DNA from: Mycobacterium terramassiliense
GTDB lineage: Bacteria; Actinomycetota; Actinomycetes; Mycobacteriales; Mycobacteriaceae
Length of the DNA: 64,000 nucleotides
Reading direction: 5' to 3'
Assembly (NCBI RefSeq): GCF_900157385.1
Contig: NZ_LT717701.1
Coordinates: forward strand, 1,833,772 to 1,897,771
The position numbers and the translations under genes were made by a program. Numbering within the stretch: the stretch's first letter is position 1; each line of letters opens with the position of its first letter. Below, one piece after another: positions 1-7,976 of the stretch. The notes beneath the pieces are model-generated. The model worked only from the letters and a program-made list of their open reading frames with translations. It ran no database searches and was not told the DNA's origin.

Positions 1-594
1 GGCGACCCGCTTCGCCCGGCTACGCCGCGCTCGCGATCGCCACTGTTTCGATTGTGGCGACCCGCTTCGCCCGGCTACGCCGCGCTCGCGATCGCCACTG
101 TTTCGATTGTGGCGACCCGCTTCGCCCGGCTACGCCGCGCTTGCGATCGCCACTGTTTCGATTGTGGCGACCCGCTTCGCCCGGCTACGCCGCGCTCGCG
201 ATCGCCACTGTTTCGATTGTGGCCACCCGCTTCGCCCGGCTACGCCGCGCTTGCGATCGCCACTGTTTCGATTGTGGCGACCCGCTTCGCCCGGCTACGC
301 CGCGCTCGCGATCGCCACTGTTTCGATTGTGGCGACCCGCTTCGCCCGGCTACGCCGCGCTTGCGATCGCCACTGTTTCGATTGTGGCGACCCGCTTCGC
401 CCGGCTACGCCGCGCTCGCGATCGCCACTGTTTCGATTGTGGCGACCCGCTTCGCCCGGCTACGCCGCGCTCGCGATCGCCACTGTTTCGATTGTGGCGA
501 CCCGCTTCGCCCGGCTACGCCGCGCTCGCGATCGCCACTGTTTCGATTGTGGCGACCCGCTTCGCCCGGCTACGCCGCGCTCGCGATCGCCACT
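1..594. repeat. Tandem array, about 10.8 copies of a 55-bp unit
   Basis: The unit restarts at 1, 56, 111, 166, 221, 276, 331, 386, 441, 496 and 551. Copies are nearly identical; differences are mainly a C/T switch at unit position 32 and one G-to-C change in the copy starting at 221. Each unit is a GTGGCGA...TCGCCAC element of about 45 bp with 7-bp inverted ends plus a 10-bp linker (TGTTTCGATT). The left end is cut by the window edge, so the copy number is a minimum. All forward frames stay open through the array, but that follows from the repeat and is not evidence of coding. A diverged single copy sits at 37258-37294. Confidence 0.95.
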
Positions 595-600
595 AGCGCA

Positions 601-637
601 AACGAAAGCCCCCCGCGGTGAGCGGGGGGCTTTCGTT
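601..637. terminator. Long perfect hairpin, bidirectional terminator candidate
   Basis: A perfect 16-bp stem (601-616 pairs with 622-637) closes a 5-nt loop GGTGA. The outer part of the stem is AACGAAA/TTTCGTT, so each strand has a short A/T end beside a GC core. No long U-tract follows, which is usual in mycobacteria. It could end transcription entering from the repeat side or from the small minus-strand gene at 724-918. Confidence 0.8.
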
Positions 638-723
638 CGTAAGCAAGACCAGTGGCTATCGACGGAACCATCGACTGACGGCGGGTTCGGCCATGAGAAG
701 CCGCGCTAATACGCTCATGACGG

Positions 724-918
724 TCAGCTCGCCGTCTGCAGCGGGTGCCAGTCTTCGAGCTGCTCCGAGGTCTCGCCTTCCACCAGCATGTCGCCGTGGT
801 AGAGGGCGTCGAAGTCAGCTTTGATGACGTCTGCGCTCGAGTCGTCGATCCACATGACACTGAGCGTATGGGCCGCCTCTAAGGATTCATTGAGTCCCGA
901 TTCGGAAAATGATGGCAA
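724..918 (-). CDS. Small acidic hypothetical protein, 64 aa
   Basis: I do not recognise this protein. It is acidic and contains a coherent stretch DDSSADVIKADFDALYHGD followed by EGETSEQLEDWHPL, which looks coding rather than random. The start is uncertain: ATG at 918 gives 64 aa, and an internal ATG at 855 (MWIDDSS) gives 43 aa and retains all of the convincing part. It stands alone, facing the array terminator and diverging from the mmpL operon. Confidence 0.5.
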   Translation of the reverse strand: MPSFSESGLNESLEAAHTLSVMWIDDSSADVIKADFDALYHGDMLVEGETSEQLEDWHPLQTAS

Positions 919-1080
919 TTTACCGGCGGGTAGGTTTCCAGCGGGTAAGCGGGGTCGTGGCCCCCTGAGCGGCTTGGTTGCGGACCACTTTTCTTGCCGC
1001 GCTCTTTAGTGCCGCGCGGTTTTGAACCATCCGGCCGCGCCGAACCGTACTAATGGGTAGTGTTGTTTTACACCTGTCAG

Positions 1081-1093
1081 TTATCGCTGATAA
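1081..1093. promoter_or_regulatory. Inverted repeat upstream of the mmpL operon
   Basis: TTATC-GCT-GATAA is a perfect 5-bp inverted repeat about 60 bp before the mmpL start, in a locally AT-rich patch. It is a candidate operator for the TetR protein encoded by the second gene of the operon. This is inference; 5-bp arms can occur by chance. Confidence 0.3.
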
Positions 1094-1151
1094 GTTACCG
1101 CGGATTGGGGGCGGCCAGCCTGGCCGGCCGGCGGTGGGAGGACCGGGGAAA

Positions 1152-3476
1152 ATGCTGCAAGCGATCGCGCGACTGGCCATAGCGGCTCCACGAAGAATCA
1201 TCGCGATCGCGGTCCTGGTCTTTATCGGCGCCGCCGTCTTCGGCCTACCCGTCGCCAAGAGCCTGTCCCCGGGCGGGTTCCAAGACCCGAACTCGGAATC
1301 GGCCCACGCCATCGGGATCCTGACCGACAAGTTCGGGCAGAGCGGCCAGCAGATGCTGATCATGGTGACCTCGCCCGCGGGTGCCAACAGCGAACAGGCG
1401 CGCAAGGTGGGCACGGACCTCGCCCGCGATGTGCAGGGGTCGCCGCTGGTGTACAACGTGACCACGGCCTGGACCGCGCCGCCGCAGGCCGCCGCCGACC
1501 TGGTCAGCAAGGACGGTAAGTCGGGGCTGATCGTCATCAACCTCAAGGGCGGCGAAAACTTCGCGCAGAGCAACGCGCAGACCCTGGCGGACCAATTCGT
1601 CCACGACCGCGACGGCGTCACCGTGCGCGCCGGCGGGCCGGCGATGCAGTACGCCCAGATCAACAAGCAGAACCAGGAAGACCTGGTGGTCATGGAGATG
1701 ATCGCGCTGCCGCTGAGCTTCCTGGTGCTGATCTGGGTGTTCGGTGGGTTGCTGGCGGCGGCGCTGCCGATGGCGCTCGGGGCGCTGGCCGTCGTCGGCT
1801 CGATGACGGTGCTGCGGCTCATCACCTTCACCACCGAGGTGTCGATCTTCGCGCTGAACCTGAGCACCGCCCTGGGCTTGGCGCTGGCCATCGACTACAC
1901 CCTGCTGATCGTCAGCCGCTACCGCGACGAATTGGCCGAGGGCAGCGATCCCCATGAGGCGCTCATCCGAACGATGGCCACCTCGGGTCGCACGGTGCTG
2001 TTCTCGGCGGTCACCGTGGCGTTGTCGATGCTGGCGACGGTGGCGTTCCCGATGTACTTCCTGAAGTCGTTCGCCTACGCCGGCGTGGCCACGGTGGCGT
2101 TCGTCGCCGCCGCGTCCATCGTGGTGACCCCGGCCGCGATCGTGCTCCTGGGACCGCGGTTGAACTCGCTGGACGTTCGCCGGCTGATCCGCCACGCCCT
2201 GCGCCGGCCCGACCCGTTGCACCGGCCGGTCGAGGAGTGGTTCTGGTACCGGTCCAGCAAGTTCGTGATGCGCCGCTGGGCGCCGATCGGGCTGGGCGTG
2301 ATGGCGCTGCTGCTGTTGCTCGGGCTGCCGTTCTTCTCGGTGAAGTGGGGTTTCCCCGACGACCGGGTGCTGCCGACGTCGGCGTCGTCGCACCAGGTCG
2401 GCGACGAGCTGCGCACCGGTTTCGCACACGACTCCGCGACCGCCGTCCCGGTCGTCGTCCCCGACGTCCGCGGATTGAGCCCGGCGGCTTTGGACGATTA
2501 CGCCGCGGACCTGTCGCGGGTCCCCGACGTGTCTGGCGTGTCGGCGCCGGACGGAACCTTCGTCGGCGGAAACAAGGTTGGACCACCGGCCGCGCCCACC
2601 GGGCTGGCCGCCGGCAGCGCCTTTTTGACCGTGAGCAGCAACGCGCCGCTGTTTACCCAAGCCAACGACACTCAGCTCAAGCGGTTGCACGAAGTGCGCG
2701 GCCCCGGCGGCCGATCGGTGGAAATGGGTGGGGTCGCACAGGTCAACCGGGACAGCGTCGACGCGGTGACCGACCGGCTTCCGCTGGTGCTGGGCCTGAT
2801 GGCCGCCGTGACGTTCGTGCTGCTGTTCCTGCTCACCGGCAGCGTGGTGCTGCCGCTGAAGGCGCTGATGTGCAACGTGTTGTCGCTGAGCGCGGCGTTC
2901 GGTGCGCTCGTGTGGATTTTCCAGGACGGCCATCTCGGCGCGCTGTGGACGACCCCGAGCGGAACGCTGGTGGCCAACATGCCGGTACTGCTGTTCTGCA
3001 TCGCCTTTGGGCTGTCGATGGACTACGAGGTGTTCCTGATCTCCCGCATCCGGGAGTACTGGCTGGAGTACCGACCGGCAAAGCCGACGGCGAAGGAGGC
3101 GCACGCAGCCAACGACGAGGCGGTGGCGCACGGCGTCGCCCGCACCGGACGGGTGATCACCGCGGCGGCGTTGGTGATGTCGATGTCGTTCGCGGCGCTG
3201 ATCGCCGCCCACGTTTCGTTCATGCGGATGTTCGGCCTGGGCCTGACCCTGGCCGTGTTCGCCGACGCGACGCTGGTGCGCATGGTCCTCGTCCCGGCGT
3301 TCATGCACGTGATGGGCCGCTGGAACTGGTGGGCGCCAAAGCCTTTGGCGCGACTGCATGAACGGTTCGGCATCAGCGAGGCACCCTCCGCGATGGCCGT
3401 GCACGCCGAGCCGGCCGCGGAAGCGGTGCAGCACAACGGGCGCCCGGTCCGGGAGTCGGTGACCAATATTGGTTGA
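1152..3476 (+). CDS. mmpL13: MmpL13-like RND lipid/solute transporter, intact
   Basis: A 774-aa mycobacterial MmpL (RND superfamily) inner-membrane protein predicted to export a lipid or small molecule using the proton gradient. There is an N-terminal membrane helix (about 12-35), a periplasmic porter domain, a helix bundle (about 190-340), a second porter domain and a second bundle (about 570-740). Asp-Tyr pairs expected of the proton relay are visible in both halves (AIDYTLLIVSRYR and SMDYEVFLISRIR). ATG 1152 was chosen because GGAGG lies 9 bp upstream; a longer reading from 1053 has no such site. In H37Rv the orthologous position holds two adjacent ORFs, mmpL13a and mmpL13b; here they are one gene of about the summed length. 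Cargo is unknown. Confidence 0.88.
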   Translation: MLQAIARLAIAAPRRIIAIAVLVFIGAAVFGLPVAKSLSPGGFQDPNSESAHAIGILTDKFGQSGQQMLIMVTSPAGANSEQARKVGTDLARDVQGSPLVYNVTTAWTAPPQAAADLVSKDGKSGLIVINLKGGENFAQSNAQTLADQFVHDRDGVTVRAGGPAMQYAQINKQNQEDLVVMEMIALPLSFLVLIWVFGGLLAAALPMALGALAVVGSMTVLRLITFTTEVSIFALNLSTALGLALAIDYTLLIVSRYRDELAEGSDPHEALIRTMATSGRTVLFSAVTVALSMLATVAFPMYFLKSFAYAGVATVAFVAAASIVVTPAAIVLLGPRLNSLDVRRLIRHALRRPDPLHRPVEEWFWYRSSKFVMRRWAPIGLGVMALLLLLGLPFFSVKWGFPDDRVLPTSASSHQVGDELRTGFAHDSATAVPVVVPDVRGLSPAALDDYAADLSRVPDVSGVSAPDGTFVGGNKVGPPAAPTGLAAGSAFLTVSSNAPLFTQANDTQLKRLHEVRGPGGRSVEMGGVAQVNRDSVDAVTDRLPLVLGLMAAVTFVLLFLLTGSVVLPLKALMCNVLSLSAAFGALVWIFQDGHLGALWTTPSGTLVANMPVLLFCIAFGLSMDYEVFLISRIREYWLEYRPAKPTAKEAHAANDEAVAHGVARTGRVITAAALVMSMSFAALIAAHVSFMRMFGLGLTLAVFADATLVRMVLVPAFMHVMGRWNWWAPKPLARLHERFGISEAPSAMAVHAEPAAEAVQHNGRPVRESVTNIG

Positions 3477-4176
3477 CGTGTCGGTCGAGGGTCTCCGTCG
3501 GGCCCGTGCCCCCCGTGGTTCCGGCGAGCGGCTTCACGACGAGATATTGTCGGCGGCCACCGAGCTCCTGTTGGAAACGGGTCACGCCCGATCGGTGTCG
3601 ATCCGTTCGGTGGCTCAGCGCGTCGGCGTCACGCCGCCGTCGATCTATCTGCATTTCGCCGACAAGGACGCCCTGTTGGACGCGGTGTGTGCGCGCTACT
3701 TCGAAAAGCTGGACCCCGAGATGCGGCGGCTGGCCGGGGAGCACACTTCACCGGTTGAGGCGCTGCGCGCCCAGGGGCTGGCCTATATCCGGTTCGCGGT
3801 CGCAACCCCGGCGTTGTACCGGATCGCCACGATGGGCGAGTGGCGCTCGGGAAGCAGCGTCGATACGACGCTGAACGGCTCGGCGTTCAAGCACATCCGC
3901 GCCACCGTGCAGAGGCTGATGGACGACGGCACCTACCGCCCGGGCGACCCGACCACCGTCGCCTTGGAGCTCTGGAGCGCGCTGCACGGAGTGGCGGCCA
4001 TGCTGATCGCCAAGCCGCACCTGCCGTTCGGCGAAGCCGAGGCGTTCGCGGACCGGGTGCTGTCATCTGTATTCTGCGGGCAATTGGTGATCGGGTACTG
4101 CGGTCGGGACGCCACACCGCAGAGGTTGGCGGCATGGGTCGCGACGCATCGGCCGCAGGAGGGCACTCGGGTATGA
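3469..4176 (+). CDS. TetR/AcrR family transcriptional regulator
   Basis: About 235 aa. The N-terminal helix-turn-helix is clear (residues about 20-65, ending IYLHFADKDALLDAVCARYF), with an all-helical ligand-binding C-terminal half. The start is TTG 3469 or GTG 3478; either way it overlaps or touches the mmpL stop at 3474-3476, so translation is probably coupled. It overlaps the next gene by ATGA. It probably represses this operon in response to a transported compound; that is inferred from position. I do not recall a TetR gene between mmpL13b and Rv1147 in H37Rv. Confidence 0.88.
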   Translation: MVDVSVEGLRRARAPRGSGERLHDEILSAATELLLETGHARSVSIRSVAQRVGVTPPSIYLHFADKDALLDAVCARYFEKLDPEMRRLAGEHTSPVEALRAQGLAYIRFAVATPALYRIATMGEWRSGSSVDTTLNGSAFKHIRATVQRLMDDGTYRPGDPTTVALELWSALHGVAAMLIAKPHLPFGEAEAFADRVLSSVFCGQLVIGYCGRDATPQRLAAWVATHRPQEGTRV

Positions 4177-4814
4177 CGCAGGTAGTGGAATCCACCATCG
4201 ACCATCCGTTTTTCGCGCGCATCTGGCCTGTCGTCGCCGCCCACGAGGCGCCGGCGGTGCGGGCCCTGCGCCGTGAGAACGTGGCCGGCCTGTCGGGCCG
4301 CGTGCTGGAGATCGGGGCGGGGGCCGGGACGAACTTCGCCAACTATCCGCCTTCGGTCGAGAAGGTCGTCGCGGTCGAGCCCGAGCCGCGCCTGGCCGTC
4401 CATGCCCGCGCCGCGGCGGCCGCGGCGCCGGTGCCGGTCGAGGTCATCGGGCAGACCGCGGAGGCGTTCAGCGACGAGGAGCCGTTCGACGTGGTGGTGT
4501 GCTCGCTGGTCCTGTGCTCGGTGCGCGCCCCCGCCGGCGTGCTGCGGCGGGTTTATTCGATGCTGCGCCCGGGCGGGGAGCTGCGTTTTCTCGAGCATGT
4601 GGCCAGCGCCGGCGGGCGGGGCCGCGTGCAGCGGTTCGCCGATGCGACGTTGTGGCCGAGGCTGTTCGGCAACTGCCATACCCACCGCAACACCGAGCGC
4701 GCCATCATCGACGCGGGGTTCCAGATGGACACGTCACGGCGGGAGTGGACGCTGCCGGTGTGGGCGCCGCTGCCGGTGTCGGAATTGGCGCTGGGCCGGG
4801 CGCGCCGGCCTTAG
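4173..4814 (+). CDS. Class I SAM-dependent methyltransferase (Rv1147-like)
   Basis: 213 aa. The Rossmann SAM-binding motif I is VLEIGAGAGTNF (about residues 44-55), followed by the acidic strand end VAVEPEP, motif FDVVVCSLVLCSV and the LRPGGELRFLEHV strand typical of UbiE/COQ5-like methyltransferases. ATG 4173 overlaps the tetR stop (ATGA). It is the third gene of the mmpL-tetR operon and may modify the transporter substrate or a membrane lipid or quinone. Substrate unknown. Position matches Rv1147. Confidence 0.85.
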   Translation: MTQVVESTIDHPFFARIWPVVAAHEAPAVRALRRENVAGLSGRVLEIGAGAGTNFANYPPSVEKVVAVEPEPRLAVHARAAAAAAPVPVEVIGQTAEAFSDEEPFDVVVCSLVLCSVRAPAGVLRRVYSMLRPGGELRFLEHVASAGGRGRVQRFADATLWPRLFGNCHTHRNTERAIIDAGFQMDTSRREWTLPVWAPLPVSELALGRARRP

Positions 4815-4889
4815 CTTTTCGGCGCCGAGACTGCGCTCAGCGGGCGCCTCGGCGGCGAATCGCGACGTGTGCGCGGGCTCGCCGAAGGT

Positions 4890-5603
4890 CTACTTCAGCA
4901 GCGCGGGCAACCGCTGCAGCAGCTCGGGCAGCGCCTGGCTGGCACCCTCGCGGATGCTGATCGTCGCGCTCCGCGTCAGCGGTGTCGGCTCGGGATTGAC
5001 CTCGACGACGATGGTGCCGCGCGACAGCGCCAGGTCCGGCAGGCCGGCCGCCGGGTAGACGATCGCCGAGGTACCCACCACCACCATCACGTCGGCCGAC
5101 TGCGTCGCCTCGACCGCGCGCTGCCACGGCTCGTCGGGCAGGGCCTCCCCGAACCACACGATGTCGGGCCGGATCAGGCCGCCGCAGTGGCACACCGGGG
5201 GTTCGACCTCCAGCGCCGGCTCTGCCATTCGGGGGAGCGGCCCGGTGTAGTCCATATCGCAACGGTCGCAACGGAATTCGAAAAGGCTTCCGTGCAGGTG
5301 GTGCACCGCGGTGCTACCGGCGCGCTCGTGCAGGTCGTCGACGTTCTGGGTGACGACGGTGACCTCGGCGTGGTCTTGCCAGGCGGCGATCGCGCGGTGC
5401 CCGGCGTTGGGTTCGACGTCGGCGACCAGGTAGTGGCGCCACAGATACCAGCCCCAGACCCGTTCGGGGTTCTTGTGCCAGCCTTGCGTGCTGGACAGCT
5501 CGTAGGGATCGAAGCGGGCCCACAGTCCGTTCTTGTCGTCACGGAAGGTGGGCACTCCGCTTTCCGCGGAGATCCCCGCGCCGCTGAGCACAGTTACTCG
5601 CAT
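4890..5603 (-). CDS. cobB: Sir2-family NAD-dependent protein deacylase (CobB/SIRT5-like)
   Basis: 237 aa, the length I recall for Rv1151c. The NAD-binding motif GAGISAESGVPTFR is near the N-terminus, followed by TQNVDDLHERAG, the catalytic histidine in HLHGSLF, and a zinc site from CDRC plus CHCG. The YLWR element (Tyr-x-x-Arg) is the class III signature associated with removal of succinyl or malonyl groups. ATG 5603 is preceded on the minus strand by TATGTT with a 6-nt gap, suggesting a leaderless mRNA. It diverges from the GntR gene with only 37 bp between starts. Confidence 0.93.
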   Translation of the reverse strand: MRVTVLSGAGISAESGVPTFRDDKNGLWARFDPYELSSTQGWHKNPERVWGWYLWRHYLVADVEPNAGHRAIAAWQDHAEVTVVTQNVDDLHERAGSTAVHHLHGSLFEFRCDRCDMDYTGPLPRMAEPALEVEPPVCHCGGLIRPDIVWFGEALPDEPWQRAVEATQSADVMVVVGTSAIVYPAAGLPDLALSRGTIVVEVNPEPTPLTRSATISIREGASQALPELLQRLPALLK

Positions 5604-5640
5604 CCCACAAACATAGTCGTGGTTGGGACATACTGAAGAC

Positions 5641-6006
5641 GTGGAGCTGCGGGATTGGCTGAAGGTCGATGTCAAGGCGGGCAAACCCCTGTTCGACCAG
5701 CTCAGGACCCAGGTCATCGACGGGGTCCGGGCCGGCGCGTTGCCGCCCGGTTCCCGCCTCCCGACGGTGCGTGACCTGGCGGGGCAGCTGGGCGTCGCGG
5801 CAAACACGGTGGCCCGCGCCTACCGCGAGCTCGAGTCCGCGGCGATCGTCGAAACGCGTGGGCGCTTCGGCACTTTCATCTCCCGCTTCGATCCCACCGA
5901 CGCGGCGATGGCCGCCGCGGCCAAGGAGTACGTCGACGTGGCCAAGGCGTTGGGGCTGACCAAGTCCGACGCGATGCGCTATTTGACCAACGTGCCGGAC
6001 GACTGA
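5641..6006 (+). CDS. GntR family regulator, YtrA-like short form
   Basis: 121 aa, matching Rv1152. A GntR winged-helix domain fills the first 75 residues (PLFDQLRTQVIDGVRAG, then LPTVRDLAGQLGVAANTVAR). A short helical tail (about 80-121) replaces a large effector domain, as in the YtrA subgroup. GTG 5641 was preferred over TTG 5623 because CATACT lies 6 nt upstream, giving a leaderless start. The 37-bp gap shared with the divergent sirtuin implies overlapping promoters, so this regulator may control both; no clear operator was resolved. Confidence 0.88.
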   Translation: MELRDWLKVDVKAGKPLFDQLRTQVIDGVRAGALPPGSRLPTVRDLAGQLGVAANTVARAYRELESAAIVETRGRFGTFISRFDPTDAAMAAAAKEYVDVAKALGLTKSDAMRYLTNVPDD

Positions 6007-6027
6007 GCGCCCTTGGCGCGCCTTGTG

Positions 6028-6552
6028 TTAGCGCAACACCTTGGCCAGGGTGCGCAGGTTGCGGGTCGTCGTCGAGGATTTGTAGCGGGCGTTGCCCATC
6101 GTCTTGCCGATCGTGCTGTCCAGCGTGCTGCCCTTGGGAACCTGCCAATACAGCACGCCGTCACCACGGGCGATCTTCTCGCCGGCGCCCGCCTTCAGCC
6201 CCGCGAGCTCGTCCAGCACGGCCGCATCGGCGACGAAGGTGACGTAGGACTGATACCCGTCGACCTCGCGGTCGAACGGATAGGCGTCGACGACGGCGCG
6301 CACCGTCTCGAGGTCGTACACCAGCACCCACGCGTCGTAGCCGAACCTCTCGCGCAGCGCGGCTTCGGCCTTCTTGCGCATCTCAGTAACCCCAGCCGCC
6401 CCGGCCGACGAGTCCAGCAGCACGTTGCCGCTGGCCAAGATCGTGCGGACCTTGCTGAACCCGGCCTCGGTCAACGCACCCGCGACCTCGGCCATCTTGA
6501 GGTTGACGCCGCCGACGTTGACGCCGCGCAGGAACGCCGCATATGTGGTCAT
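6028..6552 (-). CDS. DUF1697 family protein
   Basis: 174 aa. It begins TTYAAFLRGVNVGGVNLKMAE and contains ILASGNVLL, both characteristic of the DUF1697 family, and ends with GTMGNARYKSSTTTRN-like residues found at the family C-terminus. Biochemical function is unknown. It is convergent with the GntR gene and divergent from the split-barrel protein, with 33 bp between starts. Confidence 0.85.
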   Translation of the reverse strand: MTTYAAFLRGVNVGGVNLKMAEVAGALTEAGFSKVRTILASGNVLLDSSAGAAGVTEMRKKAEAALRERFGYDAWVLVYDLETVRAVVDAYPFDREVDGYQSYVTFVADAAVLDELAGLKAGAGEKIARGDGVLYWQVPKGSTLDSTIGKTMGNARYKSSTTTRNLRTLAKVLR

Positions 6553-6585
6553 GCCCCGATTTCACCACGACGTAGGCTTTCTCCC

Positions 6586-7029
6586 ATGGGACGCCAAGTC
6601 TTCGACGACAAACTGTTGGCCGTGATCAGTGGGAACTCCCTCGGGGTGCTGGCCACCATCAAGCGCGACGGGCGGCCCCAGCTCTCGAACGTGAGCTATC
6701 ACTTCGACCCGCGGGAGATGGTGGTGCGGGTGTCCATCACGGAGCCCCGGGCCAAGACCCGCAACCTGCGCCGCGACCCGCGGGCTTCGATCCTGGTCGA
6801 CGCCGACGACGGATGGTCCTATGCCGTCGCCGAGGGCACCGCGGAACTGACCCCCCCGGCGGCCGCGCCCGACGATGACACCGTCGAGGCGCTGATTGCC
6901 TTGTATCGCAACATCGCCGGTGAGCATCCGGACTGGGACGACTACCGGCAGGCGATGGTCACCGACCGGCGGGTGGTGATGACGCTGCGCATCTCGCACG
7001 TCTACGGCATGCCGCCGGGCAAGCGATAA
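6586..7029 (+). CDS. F420/FMN-binding split-barrel protein (Rv1155-like)
   Basis: 147 aa, the length of Rv1155, a structurally studied H37Rv protein reported to bind F420. The pyridoxamine-oxidase-like split barrel is recognisable: LGVLATIKRDGRPQLSNVSY, the arginine-rich cofactor loop EPRAKTRNLRRDPRASI, then WSYAVAEGTAEL. It probably uses F420 (or FMN) for reduction of a small substrate that is not established. ATG 6586 follows TAGGCT by exactly 7 nt, a leaderless signature. The F420 biosynthesis gene fbiC lies elsewhere in this window. Confidence 0.88.
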   Translation: MGRQVFDDKLLAVISGNSLGVLATIKRDGRPQLSNVSYHFDPREMVVRVSITEPRAKTRNLRRDPRASILVDADDGWSYAVAEGTAELTPPAAAPDDDTVEALIALYRNIAGEHPDWDDYRQAMVTDRRVVMTLRISHVYGMPPGKR

Positions 7030-7070
7030 AACCACAAGCCAGGCCGGGCCGGGCAGGCTAGGCTGCCGGT

Positions 7071-7247
7071 ATGGCCGAATCGAACCCCCAGAACGAGGAC
7101 GACACTAAGCGCAAGTTTCGTGAGGCCCTCGACCGCAAGAAGGCCAAGTCGGCGGGCACGTCCGATCACAAAGACGGTGGCGACAAGCACTCGCGGGCGC
7201 ACGGCCCGGTGGAAAATCGTCGCGAATTCCGCCGCAAGAGCGGGTGA
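7071..7247 (+). CDS. Small DUF5302 protein
   Basis: 58 aa, highly charged (MAESNPQNEDDTKRKFREAL at the start, ENRREFRRKSG at the end), with no membrane segment or signal peptide. It matches the DUF5302 family found downstream of the Rv1155-type gene in actinobacteria (Rv1155a in H37Rv). Function unknown. TAGGCT lies 6 nt before ATG 7071, so it may have its own leaderless promoter 41 bp after the preceding gene. Confidence 0.85.
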   Translation: MAESNPQNEDDTKRKFREALDRKKAKSAGTSDHKDGGDKHSRAHGPVENRREFRRKSG

Positions 7248-7283
7248 TTCGGGGGTAACCGGCGCGGGCCGTCCGCGCGGCGG

Positions 7284-7958
7284 TCAGTGCTGGTGATGGT
7301 GGATATGCCCGGTGACGATTGCCCACACGAACCACACGAAAAACGCCGTCGTAGCAACCAATATCAACGCGCCAAACGCGATCCCGAGCACCTTCATGAA
7401 TTTTTCTTCGCTGTCGAGCGCACCCGAGGCATACTCGTCGACCGCGAGGGTCCCCAAGCCGAATGTCTCGACGAGGCTGCGCCATTCGGCGTCCGTGACC
7501 ACGTAGATGGGCCCGCGTTCCACCCGATCGAGTCGATACGCATGGTCCAAATCGAGTGGCCGTGCCTTTCGGCTCCAGGCATACCGGAACTGGTGACCGG
7601 TCCACGTCGAGACGCGCATCGGCAGGACTCCGATCCGCACGTCCAGCACGCCGGGTGACTCGAGGAGCAGCAGCGGCTGCTTGTACAGCTTCCTGTTGGA
7701 TTCGGACGAGTGGTCCACGGGTGCGTAAATCCCCGGTGTCGCGGTGACCTCCCGAATCGCCACGGAGCCGATCACCGCCTTGCTGGCCGGGTCAACGATC
7801 GAGACCGAATCTCCGCCCACGTCGATGGCCAGCAGCGGTTGCTCGGCGAATGTCTTGACCGCGTCGTCTTGGAGCGCGCGCTGCTTGTAGGCGAATCCAT
7901 CCGGGTTCGCGAACAGCAGGTAGCGGCTGGATTCCGCCGGTTCGTCTTGCAGGCTCAC
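7284..7958 (-). CDS. Hypothetical protein, C-terminal membrane anchor and His-rich tail
   Basis: 224 aa. I do not recognise the family. Residues 1-185 look like a soluble beta-rich domain; one membrane helix follows (about 190-216, rich in A, L, F, V and W), and the chain ends HIHHHQH, which could bind metal. A tail-anchored topology with the soluble domain in the cytoplasm is the simplest reading. The neighbour on the same strand is the SnoaL-like gene, 18 bp upstream, so the two may be co-transcribed. Confidence 0.75.
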   Translation of the reverse strand: MSLQDEPAESSRYLLFANPDGFAYKQRALQDDAVKTFAEQPLLAIDVGGDSVSIVDPASKAVIGSVAIREVTATPGIYAPVDHSSESNRKLYKQPLLLLESPGVLDVRIGVLPMRVSTWTGHQFRYAWSRKARPLDLDHAYRLDRVERGPIYVVTDAEWRSLVETFGLGTLAVDEYASGALDSEEKFMKVLGIAFGALILVATTAFFVWFVWAIVTGHIHHHQH

Positions 7959-7976
7959 CCCGACAGAATCCCACTC

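Noticed and set aside
1..594. CRISPR array
   Set aside because: Units are contiguous with an invariant 10-bp linker and no unique spacers; no cas genes are present.
52..709. Long open frames across the 55-bp array
   Set aside because: Three frames stay open only because the repeat lacks stops; the peptides are frame-cycling repeats (SPGYAALAIA) with no ribosome-binding site.
1245..3434. 729-aa minus-strand frame
   Set aside because: Antisense shadow of mmpL13, with no signal, domain or plausible start site.
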